Source: Xenoacremonium recifei (taxonomy: Eukaryota; Ascomycota; Sordariomycetes; Hypocreales; Nectriaceae). Taken from it: 64,000 nt of DNA. The notes below the pieces were generated by a model, which did not search any database, was not told the origin of the DNA, and saw only the letters and a list, made by a program, of their open reading frames with translations. The stretch lies in contig WOFQ01000014.1 in NCBI GenBank assembly GCA_012184525.1, positions 310,001 to 374,000 of the forward strand, written 5' to 3'. Below, in pieces: positions 33,640 to 46,719 of the stretch. Every line of letters begins with the position of its first letter. The stretch's first letter is position 1. The position numbers and the translations under genes were made by a program.

Positions 33640-36509
33640 CCTCTCGCCGTCTGGACTATCTTCTGCCTGCTCTTCTCGACAGCTCCATCAACAATCTCTT
33701 CCCGTAACATAAACATCCAAACCATCCCACATTCGCTTCGCCAGTGCTTCACCCGTACCGATCTGCCTATCTCTGATAACCCCATGAACCGATCGCGCTG
33801 CCTCTCAATTTCCCCCATCTCTGGATACACACCCCCTCTGGAGTAAGCTCAGTTTGGAGCCTGCAACATGGGGAGGCCAGCAACTGGTGAAGACGTAGCT
33901 CTGAGGAGCCAGCGGTCCTAGTCCCAGCAAAGCATGGAGCATCACGGAGCGGCTGGAAAATGGGCCTGGGAAGAGGGACAGACCACTCATGCACACCCCC
34001 TAGCGCAAGCGTGCCGTCGATTATTGAAAACGTCAGTCACAGCGTTTACGTCTTCGACCTCCGAAACTCGCAGCGCGCCATTCGACGGGTAGCTGCCCCG
34101 GCGAGACGGCCGAGAACGCGGGAGGGCGAACTGCCGCTAGGCCTGGCAACGGAGAGAGCGGAATGGCTGTCAGTCGTCACTCGACACCCATCTAGCAGAG
34201 CTGAGCTGAACCAAACCGCGATAAGAGGGCATTAGAGCTGCAGCTGTGGCTGAACCGCTATTCACGACAAAATGGCATCAGGCGAGCCCAGGCCCATGAC
34301 GCACCTGTATTAGCTGCGACGCCTCGCTACGGACAGACGAGCACTGCTGCAGCTAGGGGCGGGAGATCCAGGCTGGACTGCCAACCCCCACCGAGAGTCT
34401 TGCGCTACCATCATCGATCAGTGCTGGATGTCAGAAAAGCGAGAAAAAAAAGTTGAGGTATTATCCCCCATTCCCCGTTCACAGGCACAGCTCAGTTGGT
34501 GGGGAGATCCCGACCAGGGCTTCCCAGCGCCAGCAGCCTCCGCCGCGCCCCGAATAGGCAATCGTCCTCGGAACCGCCGAATCAGAGCATTGCATCGTCA
34601 ACCAGACGCCCCCCCTGGCCGGACGGTGGCGCCAGTTCTTTTTGGAGTTCTTTTTCACGCTGTGTGATCCTCTCAAACTGCACAAGCTGACACACGGCCT
34701 GTAGCATGCCTTTCCGACGCCGGGGCCCCCCCTCGCAGTTGCAGATACTATCAGAGCACTCTTATTGGCCGCCTTGTCATCTTGTTTGAAGAATCAATTG
34801 CCATCACTAGAGTCTCCGTCCAATCGCCCTCCGATATAGCACTGGAAGACTACCACGGCCAGCTCGTCGGCTCCCGCCATGGATGGATTTCCCTGTCCGC
34901 AACCGGCCTTGGCTGCCCACTGCATCGGAGGGGGGACCCTGAATCTGAATCCGGGGCACACGCTCCAGAACCCAGATGCAGGGCTTGGAGACATTGGATG
35001 ATGCGGCTGCGAATTGATGATTGACGATTGTCATTGATTCTTCTGATCGTCCTGCTATTTGCGAGGCTTACTCGCCACCAACCAACAATCCCTCTTTCCT
35101 GTGGTCCCATTACAAACCGCATGAGATTTCCCGGCGCTTCAGGCGGAGAGGGATGCCGTCTCCCTGTCTCGATGGACTCGTAAGTCTACACCCTTGTAAC
35201 GCTCCATCCAGTCTATCTGGGATATTTCACGACTAGCATTCAGAAATCCGAGCCGTATGCCACCGTTGTCGCTTCTGCGGACTCCTCTCGTCGGCATCTT
35301 TTCTTCCTCGCCGTAACGTTAGCTCCCTTCGGCGTCACCCTTCCTATACCGGCGCCACCAGAGGACCTCCTACAACGCCGTTCATCGGATCTACACTTTG
35401 AGCAACTTACAACACATGCGAAAAAAAAAAACCATCTCGGTCTTGTCTTCGGCCGATCCTGTTTCTGCCCCCATGAAGGCATGCATTGCTGCCCACCGCC
35501 CTCTCAGCGCTGAAATCGGAGTCCAAAGCCCGAGCCAATTCCCATCGTTGATGGATCTCTAGTCCCCGTCTCCATACGGCAGCCCGGCCACTCCCCGACG
35601 ACTCCAGACTTCTCCGTCTCTCCTCATATTGGCACATCCGATTTCTTTCTGTAATACTGTCAATAATAACAACCATTCCAAATCCCTCCTCATCCTCCCC
35701 AACCTCTCTCCCCTGACCCCAAAACTGCCCACACCCCCCGCCATCCCGAATCTTTCCGCAACTGGCCGGGGACGACAAAACGGCCTTCCTTCTCTCTGTT
35801 CATGACTCCATTCCCAGACCAGACGCGACCCCAGCACTGCCCATGGGCTGCTCTCACCTCACCTTGCCTCACCGTCCCTCGGAATCTGCCCATCTCCATT
35901 TCCCGCGCACTCGAATCTCACGCTCTCCCGCGGCTCTGCTTCCCGCGGAGAGCGTCAGGGCCTCGAACCTCTCTCGACTCATCATGCCACCCGTGCCCAT
36001 CACGGCCTACGGCCCGCGTAGTTTGATTATTCCCGCGCGCGGCTCCCATATATGGTTCCTCCATGCCATGTTTGGTTCCTCCATGACACCTCACCAAAAC
36101 AGTCTAAGCCTTCCGCTGCGCGGGGACACTTGGTTTTTGCATGGGCAAACCAGACCACAGCCTCACCATTGTCCTCGTTGCATTGCGCCATGTCTCTTCC
36201 CACCGCCTCGAACTCGCGATCGTACACCCCTCGAGGTAGTAATCCTTACTGATTGGAAATATCGAACCTTGAGACGTGCACTTCGTAATAGAAAAATAAA
36301 TAAATGTCCTGACCTTGCATTTTTATCTGTAATGACGTCGTCTAGGTACGCTTCTCAGCCCATGATTTCCCCCACCCCGAAACGCCTCGCGAAGTAACAC
36401 TCCATGCCTGCCTGCCCTTCTCCTGGATCATGTTCCATTCACACACGCTCCTACATTACATCCCGTATATATGCCTATGCCGAATACTCTTCCCAGACAT
36501 TGAGTGATC

Positions 36510-39500
36510 TCACCAGATGGCCGCCTGATCCATGTCGAAGCGCTTCAGCTCCTTGCCCGCGTCCTCGAGGTCCTTCTTGGCCTTCATGCGCATGTAGAAG
36601 ATGGGACAGTCCTTGCTGCTGCAGATGACCTCGCAGTGCATGCTGCCCTGACAGCGCTGGCACTGCGTCCACAGGCGCCCGAAGCGCACCTCGAGGTCTG
36701 ATACACGGTCGAGCGTCTTATTGTACAGCTCGCCCACGCGGGGCGCGCAGTCGGCACACACGGCGCCGTCTCGCTCCTGGGCGCTCGTCAAGGGCTTCTT
36801 GCAGCCCATGCAGACCTGCGTCTTCTTGGCAAATTTCATGAGACCGCCGACCGAGGGCGCGGCCACGGAGATGGTGCGCGTGTGGTCGCCCGTGAGCAGC
36901 GAGCCGGCGCGCGTCTTGCCCAGGATGGGCTCGAAGATGCGGCCCAGCGGCTTGGCCAGCTGGTTGTCGAGGTAGTAGCGCGTATCAATAGGCACATTGT
37001 TCTCGAGCACGTAGATGGGGTCCTCCGACTTCTCGAAGTTCTTCGCGCCGGCCGCGCCTCGGACCATGACGTAGGCCACTCGGTCCCCGAGCCCGGGCGC
37101 CGAGCCCTCATCGCGCTTCTTCATGCGCTGGGCGAGCTCGACGTGCGGTTGCTTTGCGGCATAATCGTCCTTGGTGAGGGCCTTGGTAATGACCAATTTC
37201 GACATGTCGACCTTATTTTGCAGGAGGTCCGCAATGGTCGACTTGACGTATCTGGTTCCGCTGTTAGCTCGAGTTTCATCTTATCTATCTCATCTCATCT
37301 GGAGATGCCCCGCCATCACCGCCTCCGATTCGGAGCCTCATGGCGGGGACCATGATGGAGGGGTAGCAACTTACTCTTCCGCTCCAGGGACGTCCTGGTC
37401 GATCAGGATCAACCTCAGGACCTTCTCAATCACTGTCTGCACCAGCAGGCAGTTGTCTCGTCGCACCGTCTCGATACCCTTGGTGTCCATCTTGTCGTAC
37501 TTCTCCGGCTTAGTCCAGTACAGCCCGGCATATCGCTTCTTGTTGATCAGAAGGTACGGGAAGTAGACCTTTTCGAACTCGAGCTTGATGGGCTTGATGA
37601 ATTTGTCCGACACAAACTTGGACGCGTCCTCGCCTAGCTTCATTGCCTCGGCAAGGTCCTTGACGCCAAACTTGATCATGACTGAATCAGTATCACCGTA
37701 GATGACCTGCGCGTCGTGCGAGTACCCGTTGGCGATGGTGTAGCGTTTCTCCACCTCGTCCCTGGTCTTTTCAATCATCATTCGGCCGAAACTGGTTGTA
37801 CTACTGGCGATTGCCAGACAGGGAAGCTTGCCCGTTGTCGCACCCGTCAAACCGTACACACTGTTTGCCGTCACCTTCAGGGCCAGCTGGCGACCGTTCA
37901 GCACAGCCTTCTTGAAAGGGTCGGTCTCAGCTGCCAGTTCTTTCCTGGCTTGCTTTCGAGCGAGAAGAAGTTCTTCCAAAATCTGCGTGAGCAGTCCCTT
38001 TCGTTGTTTCTTGGTGACAAAAGTATCGCCATTGGGTGTGACGATGTAGTCCTCGTCTTTCACAAGCTTGAACCGGTCGATGGCGGCCTTGTTCACCAAG
38101 GTGGTGTAACAAAGATTGTGCGCTTGCATGATACTGGGGTATAGCGACGCGAAATCGAGCGTCGCGATCGGAACATCATAGTAGCCTCGCGTTGGTTCAA
38201 TGACAGTGGCTCCTGTGTATTGCTCGTCTGACCCTTCTGATTTGAGATTGGGGATAACGAGCTTTTGCTCCATAGCCCTTCGGAACAGCTGACTGACGAA
38301 TCGAATCTGTTGACCTCGGGCCAGCAAGAAGTTGAATGGCACACCTGTGACTCGGGCCATCTCGGTATAGTTTTCAATACACGAGAGCTTGTCCATTAGC
38401 CTTTGGGGTAGGTAAGCATCCTTCAAGCAGTACAGTGCCAAACGTCGTCTCGATTCAGGGGTTCCGTTGAACAGCTCGGTAATCATGGTATGGTGCACAT
38501 CCTCCTTCTGTTCGCCCAAGAAATGGGCACTGACAGAGTTCAGAGTATAACTACGAAGATGATGATCTCGTTGAATAAGCTGGAACAGATCCAATTGTAA
38601 CCGACCGTTGGTGTTGGTGACCTTGGTGTCTCGGTTGCCCAGCTGCTTGCTCGAAAAGTTGCTGTCCTTGATCTTGGAAGGCATGCTGGGAATACGAGAC
38701 CAGTATTCGAAGCCCTTAATTTTGAGATGCTTCGCCCTCTCAATCAGGTAAACGAAATCGAAGTTGGCAATATTGTAACCAGTGATGATATCGGGATCAA
38801 CTTTGATCAAAAACTCTTGCCACGCGCTGAGCATCTTTTCCTCCTTATCAAAATCGAGAATCTGCGTTGCCACAATGGGACTTGTCGTATCTAGACAGAA
38901 GACATTCCGAACAAAAGGCTTACTCTCACCGTATCGAGTGACGACGTTTGCGATCTGAATTACGGGGTCGAAATCGGCTTTGGGGAAGATTCCCTTGCGT
39001 CCAGCGCATTCGATATCGAAGGATAGCGTTCGAAGCGGTGCCATCTTTGACCATTCTCCAACGGGTTGATGTGCAATGAGATCCAGATAGCTGACTTCGG
39101 CCTCGATCTGACAGTTGGATTGGCGAAGATGCTCAGGAATCAGCTTGTAGGTTTTCGGGGGTGCTTCGACCCAAGACATGCCCTGAAGCTATCAGGGGGT
39201 AAGTAAAGATCTCATCTAGAATATCAGGAGGGCGGTTACCTTGCAGTCCACCATGAATCGAAGGACGTATTGGATGTTGTCAAAGGTTTGGATCTCCTTG
39301 TCGATATGCTTCCACATGCCTTTCCAATTGGCATTTCCTGATTGAATGATCGATCGCACCTTGTTGATGAACTTGGGATCTGTAACGGTAACCCTAAGGT
39401 ATGGACTTTGGGTGTTGCCTTGGAAGCCGTAGATGTTCTCTCGCATAGCTAACGCAACGGAGTGGATGGCGGGTTGGTGTTGAGCGACCTGGGTTTCGAG

Positions 39501-39998
39501 GTATGCTTTGAACGCCGGGCAGTCTGATGGTTGGAACGACGCCGGTGCCGCCACGTAGAGGTAATGCTTGAAGTCTGTGACATGGAGCATAACCGAGTTT
39601 CCCTTCTCTGTGACGCCGAACAGCTTCACTGTTGCCTGGCCTCCATGGAGCGAGCCCTCTTCAGCCTCGATAGACTGGAAGCATAGATTGTCTCGTTCGG
39701 GGACGAAATCGACGACGGGGGGTCGCTCCCAGTTCTGGTCCTTCTCGGTACTGTTGCGCTTCAAGTCGATCATGTCCTGGCTCAGCTTCTCCAGGACTTC
39801 GGTTTCGAACGCACTCTTAGGCTGACTAGACCCGAGCTTGTTTCGAGGATTATTTTGCGAGCTCATGAACCGGGGCGCGGGTGACGATGAAAAGCCTTCG
39901 ACTTTCCGCTTCTTGGCCGATGCTGAGGTCGACGGGATGTTCTGTCGAGTGCGGGACTCGCCCAGCACTCGTTTTTGGGGGACCATGACGCTCGCCAT
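36510..39998 (-). CDS. pol3: DNA polymerase delta catalytic subunit
   Basis: Three exons: 39998-39240, 39188-37375 and 37251-36510, giving 1104 residues (yeast Pol3 has 1097). All family-B landmarks are present. Exonuclease motif I is FDIECAGRKG (Asp311, Glu313), motif II GYNIANFD and motif III YCLKDAYLP. Polymerase motif A is DFASLYPSIM (Asp598), motif B ANSVYGLTGA and motif C YGDTDSV (Asp752, Asp754). The C-terminus has two cysteine modules, CMGC...CADC (CysA, zinc) and CQRC...CSSKDC (CysB, iron-sulphur in yeast). The 3'-5' proofreading acids are intact. The enzyme replicates the lagging strand and acts in repair in the nucleus. The third exon joins through GAEEYVKSTIADLL, which restores the conserved thumb sequence. 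Confidence 0.98.
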
Positions 39999-42354
39999 TG
40001 TAGAAGTCTTGTTGCAAAAGAATCAAATACAACGGCAGGGCTCAGGATTGTCTTGTCATGGAGGTGGACGCGAGTTTGTTGATTAGGAATTGGTGCAAGG
40101 GCAGAGGCGAAGTGGACGACACGACTTTAATGGATTCACGAACTTCGCGGTCCAAAACGCGCCTTCCAGACCGTGACGTGACTGACCCACCGGGTCGTTT
40201 AATGGGCTGTCACGTGGTTTGGCGTGGCGTCCAGCTTGTGGATCACGTAATCATGTTCGACGAAGAACATGAGTAGGGCAAGATTTAATATATAAAGCTA
40301 CAACACCCTCGCGCCTTATTTCCTAGATCTGTGGCCATTTTCGTGATCCATGATACTTATTCGAAGATATACAGGCTGATATGTGCGCGTATATCTGCCA
40401 CATGACCTCTTCGCTTGCCTCTTTACTGTTGGTACCGGACCCTGCTACTCGACAGACAACATCATTGGCAAATGCCTTGGATTTAGCTTCTAAACAAAAA
40501 TAGTATAACATCATTGTTATTTGTGTAAGATCTGTTCAAAACTTCTTTGTCGTTAAATAAATGGACGTGTTCTGCGGGGGTTTGTACCTGGGCTGGTAGC
40601 ACTGAGGATGCTGTACAGTTCAAAAGAAGGGCGAACAACAGGCTATGGCAAATCTGTCCAGCATGCTCAGAGCATACAATAATTCCCAAGATGAAATGAG
40701 GTATGATTCCAGCATAATTGCACACAAGCCCAAAGCAATGCATAACTTTCATGGGAACAAGTCAACTCCTTCACCAGTCGCTTTGACAAACATGATGGCA
40801 CGAGACACTGGCCTAGCTCTGTTATCTCTCACACCTATGTCTTATTCTCAGCTCTCTAAATTCTTCCGAAACAAGAAACACAGCACGTCCCGCTCTGTCA
40901 AGCCATCGCCGTAGGGTTGCATGTCTGGACTCATACCCATCGGCCAACCCGTCAAGCTAGTCTCATGAAGCCCCCATGACACTCCTTGACAACGTCGTTT
41001 AGATCCCTGTTTTGGACTCAATATTGATTCTAAATATGGCAAACACCACGGTCACTACGGCCAAGCACACGCTAATGTGCCAGGAAGATCGCGCCGGGTA
41101 CAGCACCATTCGATCCCCAACACCACATCACACGCCCAGCATCGCCGTCTCGCCAGACCGCGCACCCGCCCTTGGCGCCGCAGACTACTGCATCCGGGGT
41201 ACTCAGCTCAGCAAGCATCATCCATGTCTCACGGCCCATGCCCATGCTCCAAGCAATACTGCCATCTAACAGGTGCAATATACGAACAGCAAGCCACCAT
41301 CCCACCACCAACCTCGCAGTCAAGCCGACGTTCCGGCACAGCCTCTCATTTGCTCCCCTAAAACTCTTGGCATTTGGCAAAGAAGCGGTCTGGCAAGCCA
41401 CAATCACACCTAGCCGCGTTAACATCCGCCGGACGAGGAGAGAAGAGAGAAGAGGCAACAGGGCGAGGGGGGTTTGTGTTTCAGACATCCATTCTTGCGC
41501 ATCTTGACGCCCCGTGAGGGAAGTGTTCAGTTAAGCCATGCATTGTTTGGATTTCATCATTGTGCATTGGGAAGACGTGGAACGGGGGGTGAGGAGAGCA
41601 AGACGTACGGGCGGGTGGCGTCAGCTTGGGCGCTGCATACTGCCTGGAACCGTTAGAGACATGTGAGGAGATAGCAAAAGCAAAGTTGTCCAAGCTGAAA
41701 TATCAGCTAAAAGAAGCCAGGATTGTGAGAGCCGAAGCCTCAGGTCTCAGGCTAGTTTACGCCGCAGGCACACGACGGGTTGACATATCACGAGTCGTGA
41801 GGGACACAAAATAATTAGAAGAGAGAAATTTACGTGTACACAACCAGCGAAACCGTCACATTAATATATAACTTGCTCCTTATTCATGCATGGGGGAAAG
41901 GCCTGCTTGCGGGGTAGACATGGCACGACTTTCGACGCTCGTTTCCCCTCATGGACAGCGAGCCAACAAAAGACGCGGCATGCTGCACCTCTCAAGTAAT
42001 GGAAATCCATGCTGATGCAGCTGACCCCAGCCACCCCCAGACCCTGGCCACTCCCCCCGGAAAAACACAACCAATCTAAATGTTGAATGACCGTCCCAGT
42101 GTGCCAACGGATGTATGTATGTACAGTCATGGCGTCGTTACAATGCTCTGCGACTTCGGAATGCTAATGAATCCTCGGGGCCGTCTTTTGTCTTTGTATA
42201 TGTCTTCATGCAGGCAACCCTCCTCAACCGTGAACGCCAACGCTGTGCGAATGCAACGAAAATACCCTCCTTTCCGAGTGTCCAGAGTGTTCTTCCTGTT
42301 TATCCAATAATCCTTTGCACATGCGCATCTAGTCTCTACTCATGATTTTACCTC
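39999..42354. other. Intergenic between the rhomboid gene and pol3
   Basis: A 2.4 kb stretch, upstream of pol3 and downstream of the rhomboid gene. It is AT-richer at 40270-40700. No ORF has recognisable domains. Confidence 0.55.
40068..40161. promoter_or_regulatory. Two ACGCG cores upstream of pol3 (candidate MBF/MCB sites)
   Basis: ACGCGA occurs at 40068-40073 and ACGCG at 40157-40161, within 165 nt upstream of the pol3 start. ACGCG is the core of the MBF element that drives S-phase genes in yeasts. A CACGTG lies further upstream at 40211-40216. Function here is inference. Confidence 0.3.
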
Positions 42355-44058
42355 CTACGAGGAAGACGTCGTGTTCTTGATTGTTCCGATATCGCACCAA
42401 TCGTTGACCGGCTGCTCGCAAGTTAGTAAATAATCTGACAGATGAAGTATAACAGATGACGACTCACAATACAACTTAGGTACTTGCACCAGTGACATGT
42501 GTTCTTGCCGTTGTAGAAGTCGTTGATCAGCACAATGAAGACAACGATGATCATGACCAGGAAGCCGGCGCGAACCAACCACCAGGCCCACCAGAGCGGC
42601 TTGCGACCCTTAAAGAAGCCCACGGGGTTCTTGTGGAAGGGAGGCGGCGTCTCGCCAGTGTTCTCAGAGACGGTGGCATACGACATCGGCTCACCCATTC
42701 TCCTCCGAAGCGAGTTGGGCGAGTGAAGGACACACACGCCGACGCAGATGCCTGTGATGAAACCGCCGATATGCGAGAAGTTGTCCAAGCCCGGTAGAAG
42801 ACCGAGTGCAAACGAAATGATCATATCCAGAAGAATGAACATCAGTTCCTTGACCGGGCTCTTTCGGTCTTTCCAAGAGTAGAGAAGATCGAGAAGGGTG
42901 AGTGCGATAATACCGAAGAGCGAACCTGAAGCACCGGTGGAGGCGATGAACGGCGCAGCAAAATTACCACCCATGACAAAGCCGAAAATACCAGCGCTTG
43001 CATACACCAGGAAGAATCTTAAAGACCCAATAGCCATCTCCATCTCCTTGGCCAAGGTAAGCTGAAGGAGTAGGTTGAAGCCAATATGGATGATTCCGGC
43101 GTGCATGAAGATGGGGACGATAAACCGCCACCACTGGTTGATGTTGTCATTGGTAATCTTGGGGTCGTTCTGGGCACCGAAACCGCAGAGTTCATTGAGC
43201 GGGCAGGTTTGAGTGTTCTTCGTTGCGTTAGGGCACAATAATGAGACTTCGTCGATGTCTTCGACCTTGTGCATGCAAGGCGCGTATCGTGCTCCCATGT
43301 TGATCAGTACTTGCGTCGACGGCCCGATCATGGGGTTGAACGAGGGGTGAATCATAATGGGAGATCCGGTCAAAATGCCTAGTCTCGTATTAGGGTCTTG
43401 ACAAGACTGAATAAAACTACAAATCAGGTAGAAACTTACCATTGCGGACAATCTCGCCGATAAAGACACCAACCTGAGCGAGGGTAAAGATGTAAACGAT
43501 CCAGGGGATGCGCTTCCTGTTGGATCCCAACATTCCCAACTCGCCGAGACGCACTTTGCCCTTCTTTTGCCGTGATGCTGCTCCAGCCGGTGCATCGTAG
43601 ATGTGATCGTTCATCTCGGCATCCTTGTTGGGCTGGTCCTGCAGCGGGATATCGGAGCCATACGGCGGCTGCCCACCATTGTTGTACGGATCGCGGCCGT
43701 ACTGTCCATTGTTGTACTGGTTATGGTACTCCATGTCCTGCCCATAAGCACCGTAATGCCCAATGTCGGTCTCGCTGGTACCTGGCGTTGGTCTCGAGCT
43801 TGCGGGATATGCGTTGTCGTCAAAGACGGTGTCGAAGGGAGAGTTGACACCTCCGTGGCCTGCAGCCTGACTCGGCGACGTTACGCCGTGAGACTCGGGG
43901 GCTGGCGTTGAATACGAGGGCGCTGAATAGGCCGAGTGGTATGTGGGAGCTGGCGTCGGTGCCGGTGAGGGTGTGCTATGCGACTGGTAGTAGGGAGTCG
44001 AGGACGGGTTGTAGGGCGGCTGTTGAGCGCTGCCGTGGTAGTATTCGTTGGATGCCAT
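42355..44058 (-). CDS. Rhomboid-family intramembrane serine protease
   Basis: Three exons: 44058-43440, 43378-42468 and 42411-42355, giving 528 residues. The first about 170 residues are a Pro/Tyr/Gln/Asn-rich, probably disordered cytosolic extension. A first membrane helix (IPWIVYIFTLAQVGVFIGEI) and a Cys-containing loop follow, then a rhomboid core: HAGIIHIGFNLLLQ, the catalytic motif GASGSLFG with Ser357, and the partner helix SHIGGFITG with His409. An extra C-terminal helix rich in Trp and Val and a short tail end the protein. Both catalytic residues are present, so this is a likely active protease and not an iRhom. Rhomboids cleave membrane proteins within or near the bilayer; location (plasma membrane or Golgi) and substrate are unknown. 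Confidence 0.93.
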
Positions 44059-46170
44059 GGCGCGATGTCCGAAATTATCTTATCGTGATCAAGGGCGCTG
44101 GCTAGCTGAGCGAAAAGACGGGTTGGGTGAAATACGAGGCCCTCGGCCGGAGCCTGTAACGAGCGGAGAGGCTGCAGTTGTCGGTCGATTCGAAAGCGAA
44201 AGAAAGAGCTGGTCGGGACCCCTTGCTGGCCTTTTCTCGATCTGGAGGGAGGCGGTTTGAGATGAAGCAGGCAAAGAAGGGTCGGGGGGCTGGAATTGGT
44301 TCGAGAAGTAAAGTAATAAAGTGCCTTAGCTGGGACGGGCCTGGCCAGTGGAGAGGCGCAGGGCCGTGACGTTGCAAAAAACTGGGCACCCTTATTCAGG
44401 GCGCGGTTTGGGAGCGTTTCGCCGCTTTACCAAAGACCCTTGAGGCGGGCTTGATGCTGAAAATAGCGGAGCTAGGACGCGCGAAGTGGGAGAAGATGGT
44501 TTAAAGGGCGTTGAGATGGAGATGAGAAAGGTTTGCTCCAAGTATGAGCGAAGGTAAGCAGGCAGTTGGCTGTGATGGGAGAGAGAAGAAGACAGGGAAG
44601 GTGGGAACGAGAGAAGTTTCAGCTGGCAGCAGCAAGGCTTCACTGCTGGCCCGACACCTCTGTATTAAAGCCTGCTGGCCTGGGCGCACGAGCGGCGCTG
44701 AGCTGAGCTGAGCCGAGCTGGCACAGGCCACAATCGCGTCTCGTGGCTGCACCACGGTATTACCCAAGCAAGCACAGTATTAGGCAGTCCGTATTGTCGA
44801 AAAAGCATGACGTGCAGTGCCACACACTGGCTGTGCTGTGCTGTCGATCAGAGGATCGCCGAGGCTGGATAACGGATGCTGCCAAGTGCTGGGAGGCCAC
44901 CACACCTTCGGGATCCGCTGGCGGGCTTTTAGCGGCTGGGGGAAACGATGGATGGATGCCCGCGATCTTCTTTTAGAACAGCATGGGAGGCTGCCCATTG
45001 GGCCACGGCCGTCCTCGTTGCAGATGCTGTCGCAAGCTCTCCACCGCAAAATGCTATGTCGTGCTGCGAATGCCGTGGAGGGCTGACGACGGCATCCATC
45101 CTTGCGGCGGGATCCATCACTCTGGATGCGCTGATAATCACCCATCATTGACGATTGCCGCGCATCCTTCTCTACCTACTGCATGCCGTTCACGGAGCTC
45201 AGATTTGCCTTTACAACGGTTTCCAACGGTCTCAGGACAAGGTTTTACCCCTGACGCTTCGTGACGATGCTATACGACCTCCTGCGTTTCAGCTTGCTTA
45301 TAGGGTTTGTTTGCCAGCCCACCAGTACAACAAACCCCGGAATGCAAGTCGTGGTTGTATGTAAGGGAATCAGACAAGAACTGCATACATACAAAACCTA
45401 AAGTCCTTCCTCTACTTGTACGGTATGCCGATGCAGATCCTATACTGTCTTCCCAAGCTCTGGGCGTCATGTGATTAAAGCGGCGACTGGAGGGATGCGC
45501 TTGGTGGCTGAAGCTGACCCAGCCACAGCCTCACGCTAATTCAACGCCGCCGCCATCGGAATCACGGTGACGAATCATGCTCATGGAAGTCTCCTGAGGA
45601 CAGTTTGGAACCACCATCTTTTCTGAGGCCCAGAATCTCGAGTTTTTTCTATAATATCATTGTAGAAATCCCTTAAGCAAATTCTTTTCTTCTTTTCTTC
45701 TTCTGGATATAGATAATGCCTGCAGGCCGTGCTCGGGTTCAGTTTGCCGCCTGCTCGCTTGTCAGGAGAGCTAATATCGAGCTCTTCGGTTGAAGCAAAT
45801 CTTACCGTAAATTGCAACATTTTACATCAGCCGATGGATGCAGAATAATACGAGACCGGCCATTAGTAGCACTGGATGCACTTCACGTGCTCGGCATTAG
45901 ATAATACAGTCGTATTTGTTTGACGTAAACACAGACTTATCCGTTGCTATGGGTGCTATTATAATAATCTTGTTTGGCAGTCATCGGAGGTCAGAAATAC
46001 GCATAATATTTGTAGGATGGTCATGTAAAAATGCCAGGCGTGGTGAAGAACATCTTCAAAGACATCGCTTCTTTCCTCCTCTTAACGTAGATGCACAAGT
46101 ATTGTACAATGATGATGTTGGTACACGTTTCGGGCGCATATTCCTTTCGGGTATCTCGTCTGTTGTCGCC
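44059..46170. other. Upstream region of the rhomboid gene
   Basis: A 2.1 kb stretch without a supported gene. A degenerate GAGCT pentamer run lies near 44698-44720 and a CACGTG at 45884-45889. The right end is the 3' flank of the small membrane-protein gene. Confidence 0.55.
44698..44720 (+). repeat. Degenerate GAGCT pentanucleotide run
   Basis: Successive GAGCT units, the third altered to GAGCC, in noncoding sequence. Confidence 0.65.
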
Positions 46171-46719
46171 TTACTTCTTCTCTGGTTCGCTCGAATTCGC
46201 ATCGTCGTCTTTCTTCGCCCCCTTTCCATAGTTGCCGCTCCAAACGTCTGAAATTTGCTCCATGATGAGATCCCCAATCCCTTGGCCTTCCTCAATCTTC
46301 CGTCGATGCTCCTCGGCCCGTTGTTCCCTCCAGTTCTCACTCTCTCCGCCCATCCACACATCGTGTGCAACTTTGGCAATGCCCTGCTTCTCTTCCGCTT
46401 CCTTCGCCTTTTTTGCCGCCTCTCGTTCGCGTTGTTCTCTCAGCAGCTGTTGCGTGCGCTTGGCGCCCTCGGGCAGATCGGTTCCGACCATTGATCCCAT
46501 CCGGTTACCGAAGCGGGAGTAGATCGATTGGCCTGTGTATTCGTAGGCAAGTTGGTTCGTAGATAGCGAGAAAGCACCGGCAAGGACGAAAAACCGCACG
46601 TCGACCTTTCGTGGAGGGAGCAACATGGCTAGAGGGGAAATGATGGCGCCGGCGATGGCAGAGTAATGGAGGAGGCCGATGCGCGGCGGCAGCGGATGCT
46701 GCTCCTGGTCTTGCGACAT
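46171..46719 (-). CDS. Small two-helix membrane protein, conserved-type fungal
   Basis: An intronless ORF of 182 codons. The N-terminus (PPRIGLLHYSAIAGAIISP, then LAMLLPPRKVD) and the next segment (VRFFVLAGAFSLSTNQL) form two likely membrane helices. From about residue 85 the sequence is a charged Glu/Lys/Arg-rich helix, probably coiled coil, ending in an acidic and basic tail. My recollection is that similar fungal proteins are labelled 'rhomboid family membrane protein' in databases, but no rhomboid catalytic motif (GxSG or the partner His) is visible, so I would not call it a protease. Function is unknown. Mitochondrial or ER location is possible but unsupported. Confidence 0.8.
   Translation of the reverse strand: MSQDQEQHPLPPRIGLLHYSAIAGAIISPLAMLLPPRKVDVRFFVLAGAFSLSTNQLAYEYTGQSIYSRFGNRMGSMVGTDLPEGAKRTQQLLREQREREAAKKAKEAEEKQGIAKVAHDVWMGGESENWREQRAEEHRRKIEEGQGIGDLIMEQISDVWSGNYGKGAKKDDDANSSEPEKK

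Larger units (their letters stand above)
33403..36509. other. Upstream region of gdhA and 3' flank of pol3
   Basis: A 3.1 kb stretch without a supported gene; pol3 ends at its right edge and gdhA begins at its left, both on the minus strand. Apart from the GATA and TATA elements, the 13-nt sequence TGGTTCCTCCATG is repeated directly near 36053 and 36072. Confidence 0.55.

Noticed and set aside
45581..45820. 79-codon minus-strand ORF
   Set aside because: No supporting motif, context or codon bias.
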